64,000 nt of DNA from Lentinus brumalis (GCA_001792895.1 MARA01000020.1:62001-126000); one strand, 5' to 3'. Shown: positions 35,154-46,881, numbered from the stretch's first letter. The notes: a model not told the origin generated them from the letters alone. Translations and numbers: made by a program.

Positions 35154-35659
35154 GCAACCTGGACGCACGCTCCTCGACGGACATCTTCTTGGCGGACTCG
35201 GATTCTCTCTCGTGCTCTGGTAATTTCGCTCTCGCATTGCTCCCACTGTCTCGATATCATCTGCGCGTGTGTATGCTTCCATGTATTGATACTGTATGCT
35301 ATTAGCTTGTACCATCGTAATGCTATGATTCTTTGCTCTATTACCTCCTCGCGCGACCACCCGGAACACGTATTGCTGCACCCGCCTCCTCCCGACCACC
35401 TACCCGAGCAAGCCGACCAGCTGGATGCTACTGAAAACGGCCGCGCCCGAGGGCTCTTGCCAATCGGCCATTCGTGTGCGAGAGCTGAATTCACTCGCAA
35501 AGGCGAGCTGCGCTTGCGGTTCTCGCAATCGGCCCGGTGTAAGATTGCCCCGCTTGCAAGGGGGGTAGTAGTCGATGTATGCGATTGCATTCGGCTGGCT
35601 GATTGCAACCGAATGCAACCGAATACTGCCCTCGCTGGCGCTTGCATGCGAGTGCGATC
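35154..35659. other. right subterminal region of the transposon
   Basis: No gene; it holds the 3' end of the partner transcript and then clustered GATTGC, GCAATCGG and CCGAATGCAA motifs (35,460-35,655) that mirror the left end. Confidence 0.6.
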
Positions 35660-35680
35660 GTTTTGGGCTTTTGCTGATGG
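35660..35680. repeat. right terminal inverted repeat
   Basis: Ends TTTTGCTGATGG, the reverse complement of the left end with one mismatch. Block 3 similarity to block 1 (ACTCAGCAATGTTCGC, from 3,034 in block 1) resumes immediately after it. Confidence 0.85.
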
Positions 35681-36400
35681 CACTCAGCAATGTTCGCTCA
35701 AGCCTATTTGCGTGTTCCGCGGGTCCGCACGGAGACGGCCTTCGGTCCTTGCTTCCACGACCAGAACTCCGGGCACCTCCGTCGAAAACCGCTCGTTGAC
35801 GCTTCCATGGGACAGCGACACTCGCCGACGACGCAGAACGTTCACCGCACTGTTGTCAAGCCATAGTCCTCGCGCACGGCACGGACGGACGCGGAGGACT
35901 CTGCTAGCGACTTCGCAAGTCCTCGACACGATCTTGAATATCGAGACTCAATTCGATTGCAGGTTAGCAGATCCATCCACGTCCAGATGGCCCCGTGCGC
36001 AGCTCAGGCGTACCGCGGAGCCCATGAAGGGCAGGTTTCGTGTTGTGTCGTGCAGCGCAGGACACGAACGAGAAGCCTGCCTCCGCTCAGGACAAGACGC
36101 ACCTACTCGAGCCTGCGGTGGCCGGGACGCGATCGAAGGCCCGGCGCGGGCTGCCTCGGATTTTTTCCCAACGCACCGCCGCCGACGACTACACCGGTGA
36201 GTGGCGAACGTATATATGGAAGACTGCGTCCCATGCACGGTCTGACAGGTCCAGGACTTGATGCACGATGGGTGACAGGGATTTGGCTACACAGCGCCGT
36301 TAAACCGGCCACAATTTCAACTTACTCGCCAGATGTCGGACACCGGTGCACAGCGAGAGGATGAGCAGCGCCGGACACCGGGGTGATCAGAGAAGGCACG
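35681..36400. repeat. spacer of block 3, right of the transposon
   Basis: Matches about 3,033-3,740 of block 1 with substitutions. It is the second internal direct copy of the spacer. No gene is recognised. Confidence 0.6.
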
Positions 36401-36664
36401 ACGCCATCCGGCTCCTTAACTCCATATGACATCTCCTTACACTCTCACCTCGTCACACGCACTCGCTCTGGTTCCAGAGAAACACACAACGCACACCGCT
36501 GTTGTTCGAAGCAAGTTTGTTCCCTCTCGCGACGACGCGCATCCAGACATTACATGTGCGCAACAAGTAGTAAAAAAAAGCAAGCAAGCAAGCAGAAGAA
36601 AACGCAAACCCAGGGCTTGTCAAAAGCCCACTTGCCCAGAGCGGCCTCAGCCTTTGGTGGGGGC

Positions 36665-37685
36665 TTATGCAGTGCACGACGCGCCGTTCGCGGTCACGGT
36701 GACGGTGACGGTCGCAGCAGCCGCGTTGTTCGCCGCAGACGTCGTCGCAGCCGCGGCCTTGGTCGACGTCGGCGTCGCGGTGACGGTCTTGCCCAGGTTC
36801 GCGTTGTTCGCGCCCGGTGCGGGGGTGCCGTTGCCGCCGAACGTGAACAGCTACACCGCACAATCAGCAAGGACGTCTCATAGAGGACGGGAGAAGCAGT
36901 GAGCGAGACGCACCTCGTCCGCCGAGGGGTTCGCGGAGTCGCAGTTCTTCTGGTCGAGCGCGGCGCCGGTAGACGTGAGGCACACCTTCCCGGCGCCGTT
37001 GAGAGGGATGAGCGGCTGCGCGCCCTGTGCGCTCGAGAACGCGAACTGCTGCGAGTTCGTCACGGATCCGCCTGTGGAAACGGACACCGCGTCAGTACCA
37101 CAGTCAGCAAAGGGAGAGAGGACGAGACGCACCGCCGTCAGCGCGGCCACCGCAGGAGAAGAGGAGGACCTGGTTGCCTGCGGCGCGGCGCGGGTCGAAG
37201 TTCAGGCACGCGTTCGTCTACGGACACGGAGGGAATGCGGCGTGAGCGTGAGTGTGGGCGTCGCTCGAGGGGCAGCGGATATAAGGGAGAGGGACGTACG
37301 AGGGTGCTGACGATGTTCGCCTGGCCCGGAGTGTTCTGGTGCTTGCCCGCGGTGATCACGTCCCACTGCTGGTTCGCGGAGCCGTCGCAGTCGGCGAACG
37401 TGACGGGCGTCAGGTTCTCGCGGAAGTCGCCCGAGAGCGGGTCGACCGAGAGACACTTTCCGCTCGACGTCTGGTTGCGCGTCAGAGTCAGACGGCGACA
37501 ATGTCCGAGCGATCTGCACCGCAGCGCACCTTGATCGTGGTCGCAGTCAGTGCGCGCGTGGCGGTATCATCGCGCGGCTGTGCCTCGAGGGTGGCGGCGA
37601 CGTCGAGGGTCGTGCGGCGTTGGAAGGGGAGCGCGTGCGCGACGGCGACGGCGGCGAGGATCGTGGCAATGGAGAAGGCACGCAT
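36665..37685 (-). CDS. secreted ricin-B-like lectin, block 3 copy
   Basis: Paralogue of the two identical lectins, with the same five-exon layout, signal peptide (MRAFSIATILAAVAVAHA) and Ala/Thr-rich tail. It differs by scattered substitutions, for example VETDTAS-like sequence in intron 3, a slightly different intron 1, and a TAA stop in place of TGA. All lectin repeat motifs are present (SGKCLSVDP, NQQWDVITAG, NACLNFDPRRAAG). It lies next to the truncation point, but its 5' region is kept for about 160 bp upstream of the ATG. Confidence 0.83.
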
Positions 37686-37845
37686 CGTGAGTTGAGCAAG
37701 GAGTTGGAGGAGTTTGCGGTAAAGACTGAAAGTTATAGAACGATTGACTGAACGGAGCTAGCCGTGGAGAGGAGAGAGAGAGCAGGAAAGAATGCCTGGC
37801 TTGCAGGAAGGCGTAGACGTCGAGAGGGCACAAAGAGGGGGAACG

Positions 37846-40800
37846 GAGGACTGCCAGCATCCCGAGCCCGTCTTTATGCACGCGCGAAACGCGATCTCGA
37901 TTATCTTCTGAGATAAGTGCGATGCCATGGTGACACGATGCCCAGATGGCCGTTGATGGCCCTCGCGACGGATCGTGCCTGGTTCATACCGCCCTCGTGC
38001 GAACGTGCGAACGTGCAAAGAAAGCACAAAAATCAACCAAACCCTCGAGGATAGCGCAGAGGAGGAACACTCCAGCTCAGTGAACATCAAAGATCGACTC
38101 CAGCTGCGGTCTCGTTTCACCGTGGTTGGGTGCAAGCTGCAAGTGCAGTCCCACCATCAAACACCGCACAACCGACGCGCGTCCTCATCGAGTCTTCGCC
38201 GACGCGGAGCACGAGTGGGCAGCCACTGCCAGTCCCGGTCTCCATGACGGCGTCGTAAGTGTTCTTACGACGTTTCCAGCGCACCTCGAGGCTCCTTTCA
38301 GTCTGCCAAGACCGTTGCAGAACTTAGAATCGACGAAACAGGACAGCGGCATTCGGCATGCGCACAGAGAAGCATGAGGTACAACGGGTATGTAAGTACG
38401 TTGACAGACTCGGGTCGGCCGACGTGCAGATCGCTCCTCGCGACTAGAAGACGTAGTAAGTAGACGTGTTAGTGCCAACTATACTTATTCGCGGACGTGT
38501 ATGAGTTTCAAACAGTATCTAGTCGACGACGGAAGTATGAGGTACGTTGACACGGCCGTCGTCGACGACCTTCGCTGTTCGAACTCTACGATCGACTGGC
38601 CATGGCCATGAATCCAAGGAGTCGGTTACCGAGCGCAGAGTCGCGGACCCGGGCGGGCACGACAGACACAGACGGAGTCCTGATCTCATTGACAATCACA
38701 ACGTTGACGTGCGCATCTCGGAGCGGTGCACGACACCGAAAGCATCCTGATCGAAGATCACGCGAGGACTCAACGAACGAACATGCGGACATACCTGCAG
38801 AGGTAACGATCGCGGGAACCGAGATCGGCAACAAAGCTCGACGCGATGGCCGTACACGGTTGAGCAGAGACTCGGACGTCGCGGACGGGGATGTCAATGA
38901 CTTGCACGAGTGTTCGTCGGGACTCGGAGGGGAGGCGGAGGCGGGAGGACTGGACGCACCGTGGATAAGAGTCAGCGAGCCAGCGATACAACTCCGAGAA
39001 CATCATACGCGAACGATTGCAAGTGGGCGAGAAATTGCGAGGGAGCGTTGGGAGCGTCAGGAGCATTGCAAGTGCGGTGACTTGACATCGGCCTTATTCC
39101 CCATTCCTCGTAGATCAAATGCGTACCTGCAGGCTTCAAAGCCGCCAAGAAGTGGGCTCACAGCGCGTCGACGACGTCTGCCACAGTGCGCACGACCTCG
39201 CGTCAGACCACCGTCCCAGCACCGGCGGGAAATATCAGCTTCACTGACAGCGGCAAACCATGACGCACGCCGCACCGACCCGCGAGATAAGTATGCGCTG
39301 CGGTCTGGCGCACTGCTGACTCCTGAGAACACCACCCCATCACGGTCAACTGTTCCGTTATGCTGCATATCAGCGACTACTTACTCACCGCAAGCCGCTC
39401 ACAACACGCATCGCATGGTCCCTGTTATGTACGTGATAAACAGTCTGAACTGAGCCGCACAGACCCCTTCTATCGCGAGGAGCCCGCCCGAGACCGACGG
39501 CACGTATTTTGATTCTTATAACAGACGATAGACCACAACGTGCCGTCCTATCGGCGACCGTTACGGGAAAGCGGCCGTCAGAGAACTTGCGTGCGTGAAG
39601 CCGGGTCGAGGCTGTACCCGCAGTGACCGAGGCAGCCGCCACGACAAACTCCGGAGCAGCCTCAGGGAAGCACGCTCAGGCTGCATGCGCGCCAGCGAAG
39701 AACGAGCTCAGCCAACCCCGGACGACCACTCCGAAGCGGGCAGCGGCGCGACGAAGTCCGCGCGGATCCGGCGTCCGCACATCGTCTTCATGTACGTCCT
39801 TCGCTCAGCCGGGCGTACAAGGGTAAACGTCCAGTGTCTCTGCTATGCGTGCAGCCAGCTTCGTCCCGGCAGCTCGAGTCGTTTCTGTCACAACCCGCTT
39901 GAGTGAGTACACACCTCTGCACGTCCACGGCGCGGTCAAGGCAGAACCCCCAATCGCGGTAGTCGACCGGTTCCCAATAGGCGGGCCTGTATCCACGGTG
40001 CCCGAAAGAGTGCGGGCGGGCAGCGAGCCGTGTGGGCAGCAGTCATACACTGGGCGCGCGTCGTGTCTGGCGGCCTAGGGCACGCTCGTCGCTGTCGCTG
40101 TCGTAGAGGAAACGCAAGGTGCAGAGTCCCGGTGCAAGATTCGAGTCTCTGCCGAGTAATTGAAGAGTCCAGCCCAGATACAGTCGTCGTAGTCCGGATG
40201 GTCCCCTCCTCCTGCTCCCGCGAGCTCAGCGGGCTGGGCGTCTCCTCCGGTCCCCTCGGGCCCACGGGCCGCGGATGTCCCGACGTCGCTGCAAGCTATG
40301 CATGCTTGCTCCTTCCCATGATCTTGCTCATTTGCTTTGAGGAAAGCCTACATGCTACCACACCTCCCCGTTTGTTACTCCCGACTCGTCACTCACCATA
40401 GCGCACTTGAGGCCGCCAGTACCGGTATCGCTTCGCCACTTCCTGGTTCCCCTGGTTCTATGTTCGGTCTAGTCAGATCTGCTCGCAACGCTCCCGCCTT
40501 TCCAGGTTGTCCTACATGGCTCTCCGCTCTTCGTCTCCTACATCGCTACATATCGTCTGTCTGCGCATTTGAGCAACAATCTTCTTCTGAGGCCCGTGTG
40601 TATAATCGCACTGATGTCGTCTTTGCTCCTCTCGCACCGTGAATCGATTCGTGAAGGAGCGAGCTCCTTCTGAGGGACCCGCCTGCACCGGAATGATGAC
40701 ACGGTCTCGTAGGATGTTGACTCTCGGGCCACCACGGTACTCAGTCCTATCTGCGTCGTCGGGGCCCGCGTAGACGGTGAACATGCCTGACATGCAGAAC

Positions 40801-41449
40801 GAGTCGCTGGTAGACAGACAGTCCGATGTCAGCGGCAAGAGGTGCAACATATGGGTGCGTAACTCGTACACTGCAGCGGGATGGTCGAAGTACTAAGTGC
40901 TCATCAACGAATCGACAGGCTCCATATATGCGCAGTTACGACTGCACTCACGTTTGCGGTACACGCATACGTCGTTTGACCGGGAGCGTTAGGGCGAGAT
41001 CAGGTACGTCGGATTGTCGTTGATCATACATCATTCAAGGTTTACCTCAGGCATTGCGCACTGCACAATCTGGATGCTGGAGCAGTGCGTGGTGGCGGTT
41101 CTCTCTCGTTCCTCATAACCTCGAGCTTGCCTAGCCACCTTCGTCCGGCTATTCGAACTGACCAGAGAGATGGTTTAGACATCGGAGTCGGGATTGCGCA
41201 ATTGCCACTGTGCGCCTTCCCATTCGGATGCGACAATTCTCCGGAAGACGATGTCGGTCATGCATCTCGCCGCAGTCTACCCGCAGCCTCCACGCATCTA
41301 GAAGGCCGTATGTCTGTTTCATCAGACCCTGATCATGGCCTCTCAGCAAGTACGTCCGTCCTATGTCGGAATACTAGTGGGTACATCCTTATAAAAGAAC
41401 TAGTCTTGGAACTCCGTCACAACATCCCAGTACCTAAATAACCACTACC
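37846..41449. other. gene-poor patchwork, no confident gene
   Basis: Open frames here are Arg/Ser-rich and overlap on both strands; the longest (38,602-39,453, +) has no recognisable motif. A stretch at about 39,195-39,400 is a degenerate copy of 43,290-43,480. A perfect 9-bp-arm hairpin lies at 38,251-38,272, and AGGTAC...GTACGTTGACA motifs recur near 38,370-38,560. A sequence near 39,917 (GCACGTCCACGGCGCGGTC) recurs near 45,786. This looks like old, rearranged intergenic DNA. Confidence 0.5.
38251..38272. repeat. perfect short hairpin
   Basis: CGTCGTAAG and CTTACGACG separated by TGTT. No run of T follows, and no gene ends here, so its function is unknown. Confidence 0.6.
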
Positions 41450-42828
41450 ATGAGTCTCACCCCTCTACCCTCAACAATGCGCGCAGTCGGCATCAACAAG
41501 TACGGCGACATCGACGCCATCGAGGACCTCACGCTTCCGGTCCCCCAACCCAACCCCAACGAAATACTCGTGAAGGTCGGTCACCTCGCCCGGATCTCAT
41601 CCACTTCCCATTCCACACTGACTGACATGCATCTGCAGGTCGAGTATGGCGGCGTCAACTGGCTCGACATGGGCTACCGCAGCGGGAACGTCCCTTTCCC
41701 CACCCCGCCACCGCCGAAGCCTCTTGGGGGAGAGGCGGCAGGAACGATCGTCGCTCTCCCGACTGACGACGGTGTACTGTCGGACGAGCAGTACCAAGCG
41801 CGCGGCTTTCACGTCGGTGACAAGGTTGCTATAGTGAGTACAAACCAAAGTGATTCCGCCGTCGCACTGGTTGCTCAACCTACTACACGGGATGTGCTTA
41901 GTGGGGCAACGGCGCCTTCGCAGATTACATCTCTGCGCCGTGGACGAACGTGTTCTCGATCCCTGACGGAGTCTCGACACGCGACGGCGCAGCCTCGATG
42001 ATACAAGGTACATAAATAACGCCGCACCGGCGCGCCCTCTTCCCGTCATGATTCAGCTAACGCGCCCTGCTCGTCCGTGCAGGTTTCTCTGCATTGGTGC
42101 TCATGAGCGAGGCGTACAACGTGCAACCAGGTGACCGTGTTTTGGTGCATACCGTCGCCGGCGGGATGGGTCTGTGCTTTGCGCAGCTCATCGCTGCCCG
42201 GGGCGCCACCGTCATCGGCACGACGAGCACCCCGAGAAGGCAGAGATCGCCAAGGCCCACGGTGCCGCGCACGTAATTCTGTACAAGCAGGAGGACGTCG
42301 TCAAGCGGGTGCTGGAGTTCACTGACGGACAGGGCGTGGATGCGATATTCGACGGCGTCGGGAAGGATACGTGCGTACTCGAGTCTGGTTCCATCTCCCG
42401 ATCCCCAACGAGACGCTCATGGGCAGCCTGCTCGGTCACAGATTCGAGAGCGACCTGAAGATGATACGGAAGAGGGGCACCATCGTTGGCTACGGCACCA
42501 TCTCCGGGCCTCTACCGGCATTCGACTTACGTAGGTTCATGCAGAAGAACGTGAAGTTCACGTATGCAACGTGAGTCGCACCACCAGACGCTTCACGGAC
42601 AGCAGCGTACTTACCCCGGTGCATATGTCGAACAGGGCTATGCTCTACGCCGAGGACCCGAAGGAAGCCCGCGAGTGGTTCGACGAGGTCTTCCGCCTGG
42701 TCGCGAACGGTACACTGAAGATGCGCGTACATGCTGAGTACCCATTCACCGCACAAGGCGTGCAGCAGTCGCAGACGGACATGGTGAATGGGACATCGGT
42801 CGGGAAGTTGCTTGTCAAGATCGCCTAA
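41450..42828 (+). CDS. quinone oxidoreductase-like protein (zinc-free medium-chain reductase), one frameshift
   Basis: NAD(P)H-dependent reductase of the zeta-crystallin/QOR group in the medium-chain dehydrogenase superfamily; cytosolic. Exons 41450-41575, 41639-41833, 41902-42007, 42083-42370, 42442-42570 and 42636-42828. The N-terminal GroES-like domain shows MRAVGINKYGDIDAIEDL, VEYGGVNWLDMGYRSG and PKPLGGEAAGTIVAL. The Rossmann part shows VQPGDRVLVHTVAGGMG and GQGVDAIFDGVGKDT; the C-terminus is GTSVGKLLVKIA. Catalytic-zinc ligands are absent, as expected for this group. Exon lengths sum to 1,037, one short of a multiple of three. The break is at 42,228-42,234, where a run of four C needs a fifth base to give TPEKAEIAKAHG. 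The full product would be 345 aa. It is either a sequencing error or a recent null allele. Confidence 0.85.
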
Positions 42829-42899
42829 GTAGTCGAGAGCCTGGTTGGTCTACTACTTGTACTATAACCTCTCATGTACCGATAATTCACCAGTCGGCC

Positions 42900-43832
42900 C
42901 ACAGTAATCAATCGAGTGTTGCCCTTGTGGCCATGCACTCCGCTTCCAAGGCAGGTATTGTCCGAGGAAAGCATTCCGCGCAACGATTTGTATCTCGACA
43001 GTCGAGACCTGGTACGACCATCACGACCCGACACACGTCCCGGCCGAAAAACCCATAACGGTCGTATCAGTATGCCGAGTTCGAAGTACGCAGCGCGGCT
43101 AGTAGTACAGGAGTGTAAAGAAGTCCTGGGTGCGAGAGAGGGAGAAGAGCGACTTGACTTCGATGGTTGGGGGTTATCGTCGAGCTGGAGGAGGTATATA
43201 TTCGCAGATCCCACGGCCGAAAGGAAGGCATCTCGTGGCACCCGCACTGTATACAATGGTGGGCAGGTGATCGCGCCAGGGGACCGTCCAGGAACGGCCA
43301 CCTGTAGCTGGTAGAGCGGTATGTCAGCTTCACTGACTAGCGGCACAAGATGATGGACCGACCAATGCGACATAAAGTCACGCAAGTGGGTGCTGTGGTC
43401 TGGATACACTGCTGAGAAGCCCATCGTGATAGACGCACCTAGTTCCGTTACATAGTTTCAAGCATCTACCGCCAACTGTTGAAAGCTCGCATGGCGGCGG
43501 CGTGTGCGAATGAGCGCGTAGTATCTCGCGTGGTCGCTCGCACAAGCTCATGCGATCGCGGGGCGCAACTGACAACCCGTTCCATGTATATCAAGACACG
43601 ACAGTGTCTATGGAATATTGTGTGCCGCTCCACCAGAGCCCGCACTGAGACAGCTAGTAGCTGTCGCAGCGGCGGGAGGTCAGTTGTGCCCAGCTTGTTG
43701 AGTTAACCTGTACTCATGGAGTTCCCTGGATTCGTCGCCGGGTGTTCCTCGTAGCCCGTATAATCTGCCGAACCTCGTATCGCGTTACTAGTACTACACG
43801 GGGACGGCCGAGGAGCGGATATTGAGAAGGAA
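42900..43832. repeat. degenerate copy of the secreted-protein locus
   Basis: The stretch 43,040-43,820 matches about 44,550-45,550 in order: GGGAGAAGAGCGA, GACGAGCTGGAGGA-like, GGTGGGC...CGCGCC, GCGGCGTGTGCGAA, AACCCGTTCCATGT, and CCTGTACTCA near the right end. It covers the 5' end and upstream DNA of the neighbouring secreted protein but no intact reading frame remains. Spacing between copies is about 1.5-1.7 kb. Confidence 0.65.
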
Positions 43833-44534
43833 TTACAGTGCGGGAACGGAGTACGGGAGTGTCGAGAGGAGTGACGCGAAGTTCGCGTGCAGGGAGTTGA
43901 GAAAGGTGAGGCTGTCGCCCACGAGCTGCGCGATATTCTCGGTGTCCTCTGCGACGGGATTAGCGGAGTGGTCGTCCAGCGTATTTGCCACGTCCGTGAC
44001 GATATCAGCGGCCTCCTCGGCGAGGTCAAGACTAAGCTCATCGAGCAGCTACAGGCGGCCAACATAAGACTCTGGTCGCAGCAGCAACGTGACAGCGGAC
44101 GTACGTACCGCGGCAAGCGCCATAACTAATGCAAGGACCTCGTCAATGTCCGCCGCTGTGACCAGCACGGGATCCGTGCCCTGGATCGCAGCGAGGACGA
44201 CCGTCGGGGGCTGGCCGGCGAGAGCCTGGACAGGGCGGATGGCGTCGCTGACGCAGGCCTGCATCTCATGGATGGCGGTGACCCGCGCGTTGTGGGCCGC
44301 GCCGGGCTCTGAACGTTGAACAGGCACTCTAAGAGAAGGCGAGGCACGGATTTAGGGGATGGACGTACGGAGAACAGCGGCGACTGGATCGGCGAGACAT
44401 GTCTTCAGGTCCGTGAAGAGGGTGGCGAGGCCCGACGGGGCATGGCGGGAGCCAAGGCTGGTACGAGGGAGAGCGAAGGTGAGAGTACTGAAGGCGATCG
44501 TGGAGAAGATGGCGAGGGATGCGAGGGCGAACAT
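43833..44534 (-). CDS. small secreted helical protein
   Basis: Exons 44369-44534, 44109-44326 and 43833-44036 sum to 588 nt, giving 195 aa. The N-terminus MFALASLAIFSTIAFSTLTF is a signal peptide. The mature part is predicted helical with two Cys (TCLADPV and QACVSDAIRPV), then ADIDEVLALVMALAA and LDLAEEAADIVTDVANTLDD. Length, signal and helical pattern recall small fungal secreted proteins of the hydrophobic surface-binding type, but similarity is too weak to assign. Acceptors at 44,326/44,327 and 44,036/44,037 were chosen because they alone keep the frame. A decayed copy of its 5' half lies next door. Confidence 0.6.
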
Positions 44535-44549
44535 CCTGCGAGTGAGGAG

Positions 44550-45550
44550 TGTCGGGATCGTTTGGAGTGCAAGAGGGAGAAGAGCGATTCGAAGACAATG
44601 CTGGTGATCGACGAGCTGGAGGACTTACATATGTACCCGTCGCAGAGCCCAGGGCTGACAGGAAGGCGTGCCGCGTCTCGTGCCACCCCGCACTGCACAC
44701 GATGGTGGGCTGGCAATCGCGCCCCAAGACCGTCTAGTATTACAAGTGGGTCCCTGTGGCCTGAATGCACAGCTAAGAAGCACGTCCTGATAGAGCTTGA
44801 CGATGCACGCACCGAGGTCCGTGGCATAACTCAAGCATTAACCGCCAATTGCTGAAGGTTCGCATGGCAGCGGCGTGCCGAAAAAAGCGCATCATCGACT
44901 CGCACAATTCCCGTCCCTGGTCGCGCGCAGAGGTTCCTACGATTGCGGGACGGGATCGAGAACCCGTTGCATGTGTTCAGGGCACGAGAGTGCCGCGACA
45001 TGTCTGTAGGTTTGGAACATGGTGGACCCACAGTGGGGGGCTGCACCGGGCCGCTGCCAGTGACTGCCACCGTGGCTGGAGCCTCTGCCGCGCGGGAGCC
45101 TGAACTGAGTACTAGGAGCGGTCTTGAAAGCTATAGGTGAGTAGATCCAGGAGTAAGCATCCAGTGGGTAAGGCTCACTCATGACCAGTATCGACCTCCA
45201 GGTGAGTTCCATCGCGGGTGTCCCGCCGTCGTCTCCGATCTTTGCACTACGAGTAAGTACATCGCATCCGACCGCCGCGACAGATCGTTCTTGCTTTCGC
45301 CGGGCTGGCCGTCTGCCTGCTCGCGGGTCCGCCGCACCGTGTGAGGCCGCGAAGGTGTAAAAGAGTAGCAGATCGCGACGAGAGCCGAGTCGAGAAACTG
45401 GCAAGTACTGGGCTTGAAGTCAGTTGTGCCCGCTGTACTGATTTGACCTGTACTCACCAGGTTCCCCTAGTGCGGTCGTCACCAGATGTCCTTAGGTCTG
45501 CGGTACCTCGATCGCATTCTTACCGGACCGTACTCTACACGGTGAGAGTC
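44550..45550. repeat. second copy of the secreted-protein upstream repeat
   Basis: Upstream DNA of the secreted protein gene, matched by 43,040-43,820. The order of conserved patches is the same in both, with several indels. The right edge (GACCTGTACTCACC, about 45,447) matches 43,709 onward. Confidence 0.65.
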
Positions 45551-46881
45551 TGTCAGTAGTCTGAACCCGCACAGGCTCCTTCGGCCATCCGTAGCAGACG
45601 GGGCGAGGCCGTACAGGAGAGAGGACGGGGACGTTGATTGGGCGAGCAGCGCTGACTCGCCCAGAGACGGCACTCGTTGTGCGGCAGTTGGCACCGTGGC
45701 TGCGAGCCTCGGGTTTTGCGTGAACGGCCATTGTCTCCGAGGAATCAAGCATGCGTAGCTGGGCTGAGTACGCGTACGCACCGCTGCACGTCCACAGCGC
45801 GGTCTCAGTGTGGGCGGAGTCCGGGTCGACGGCCGCCCACTTGCACACCCTGCATGACAGGACTTGTACACACGCAGCCGGATTGAGTGGGGTCGGGTTG
45901 GAACGGTCGAATCTGTCGTCGTCTTGGTGCCGAGGGTGGCCGATGCGGCCTCGAGCGTCCATGAGTTATCGGTGCTCGTGTGGACTCGGAAAGCTAAAAT
46001 CATGCTCACCGAATACACCGTCGCAGGAAGCACCATCACATGCACAACGAGTCGGCCGCGGCGTGTGCTGGTCATGACGGAAGAATCCATCCAGATTCCA
46101 GATAGATTGGGAGCAGGGGGTACATGGATAGAACGCGTGCCGGAGAAGGATGAGGCGGATATGTGGTGGTACTTACGAGCTCGGGGGCGTGGAAGACTGT
46201 TAGAGTGTACGGTCTTGCCCACCGTTGCGTCGCCGATTAGCATAAGAGATCGGCCGTCCTTGTAGAAGCGTACGAGCTCTCGACGGCGGAAGAGCTCGAT
46301 GTGATTGAAGCGAAGATACATGGGTAACAAGGCAGCGCATACATGCGTAGGTGCAGACTGCTGAGACGGGCTTCAGTATATGACAACCGTGTGGAGAAGA
46401 GACAGGGCTCACGGGAGGAATGGTCTGGACGACGCAGGCGTGTTGCGAGTGGACTCGGCGGCGTCTGGAGGGAGCCGGAGACAGAGGGAGAGTCCTCACC
46501 GGGGACGTGTGCTCTCACAAGGTCCCGCTTCATAGTATCCATACGCCCGCGTGCGAGGAGAGTCGAGGTCGCCCGGTGACGGCCGGCGGAGGCCCGAGGT
46601 CGACAGCGACGCCGTGCAGGAGAGAGCACCGGGGAGTTGCGTGGGCGAGCAGCGCGGACTGGGGATCGCGAGGCGGGAGTCGGTCTCTGTGTCGAGGACG
46701 GAGCGACGTCATGTGGCCGCCACCGTCGTCGATCGGGCCACGCGCTGCGATCGGGAGAGGGGGGCGGCTGTTGTGGCCTGGTGCAGTGCGGTCGTTCTCA
46801 TCAACGCTTTCTTTTCTGTTTGTCGTCTGGCTGGATACCCCTTCTCTCTCTCTCCCTCGTACTCGCTGCTCGTCGCTCGGG
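45551..46881. other. spacer and CHS7 leader, with a partial duplication
   Basis: About 46,600-46,675, just upstream of CHS7, resembles 45,590-45,665 (ACAGGAGAGAG, GGGCGAGCAGCGC). Minus-strand frames at 45,900-46,330 contain protein-like pieces (DGRSLMLIGDATVGK, TSTDNSWTLEAASATLG) joined by possible introns (GTAAGT near 46,175, TTTTAG near 46,000). They may be a small unrecognised gene or its remains. The T-rich, C-rich stretch 46,790-46,870 is a typical leader for the CHS7 transcript. Confidence 0.4.

Larger units (their letters stand above)
27651..35680. mobile_element. Plavaka-type (CMC/CACTA-like) DNA transposon, 8,030 bp
   Basis: The ends are fixed by comparison with the empty site in blocks 1 and 2. 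They form a 21-bp terminal inverted repeat with one mismatch (27,651-27,671 and 35,660-35,680), opening CCATCAGCAAAA. Inside each end lie several GCAATCG/GATTGC/ATTGG motifs, likely subterminal transposase sites. Two genes point outward from a shared middle: a transposase on the minus strand and a partner protein on the plus strand. Both frames look uninterrupted, so the element may be autonomous. No target-site duplication is visible: the flanks are CTCTCG and CACTCAGC against CTCTCG-TACTCAGC in the empty site. Confidence 0.9.
24886..37845. repeat. segmental duplication block 3, diverged, truncated and split by a transposon
   Basis: It starts with the same RNase H1 promoter as block 2 and is identical to block 2 up to 25,850. 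Beyond that it differs from blocks 1 and 2 by frequent substitutions and small indels, for example about 60 extra bases at about 26,884-26,945 that blocks 1 and 2 lack. Block similarity stops at 27,650, resumes at 35,681 after the transposon, and ends for good at about 37,845, just upstream of the lectin gene. Everything to the right of the lectin in blocks 1 and 2 is missing. Confidence 0.88.

Noticed and set aside
38602..39453. 283-codon open frame on the plus strand
   Set aside because: Arg/Ser/Thr-rich, no motif, and it overlaps a degenerate repeat; GC-rich DNA gives such frames by chance.
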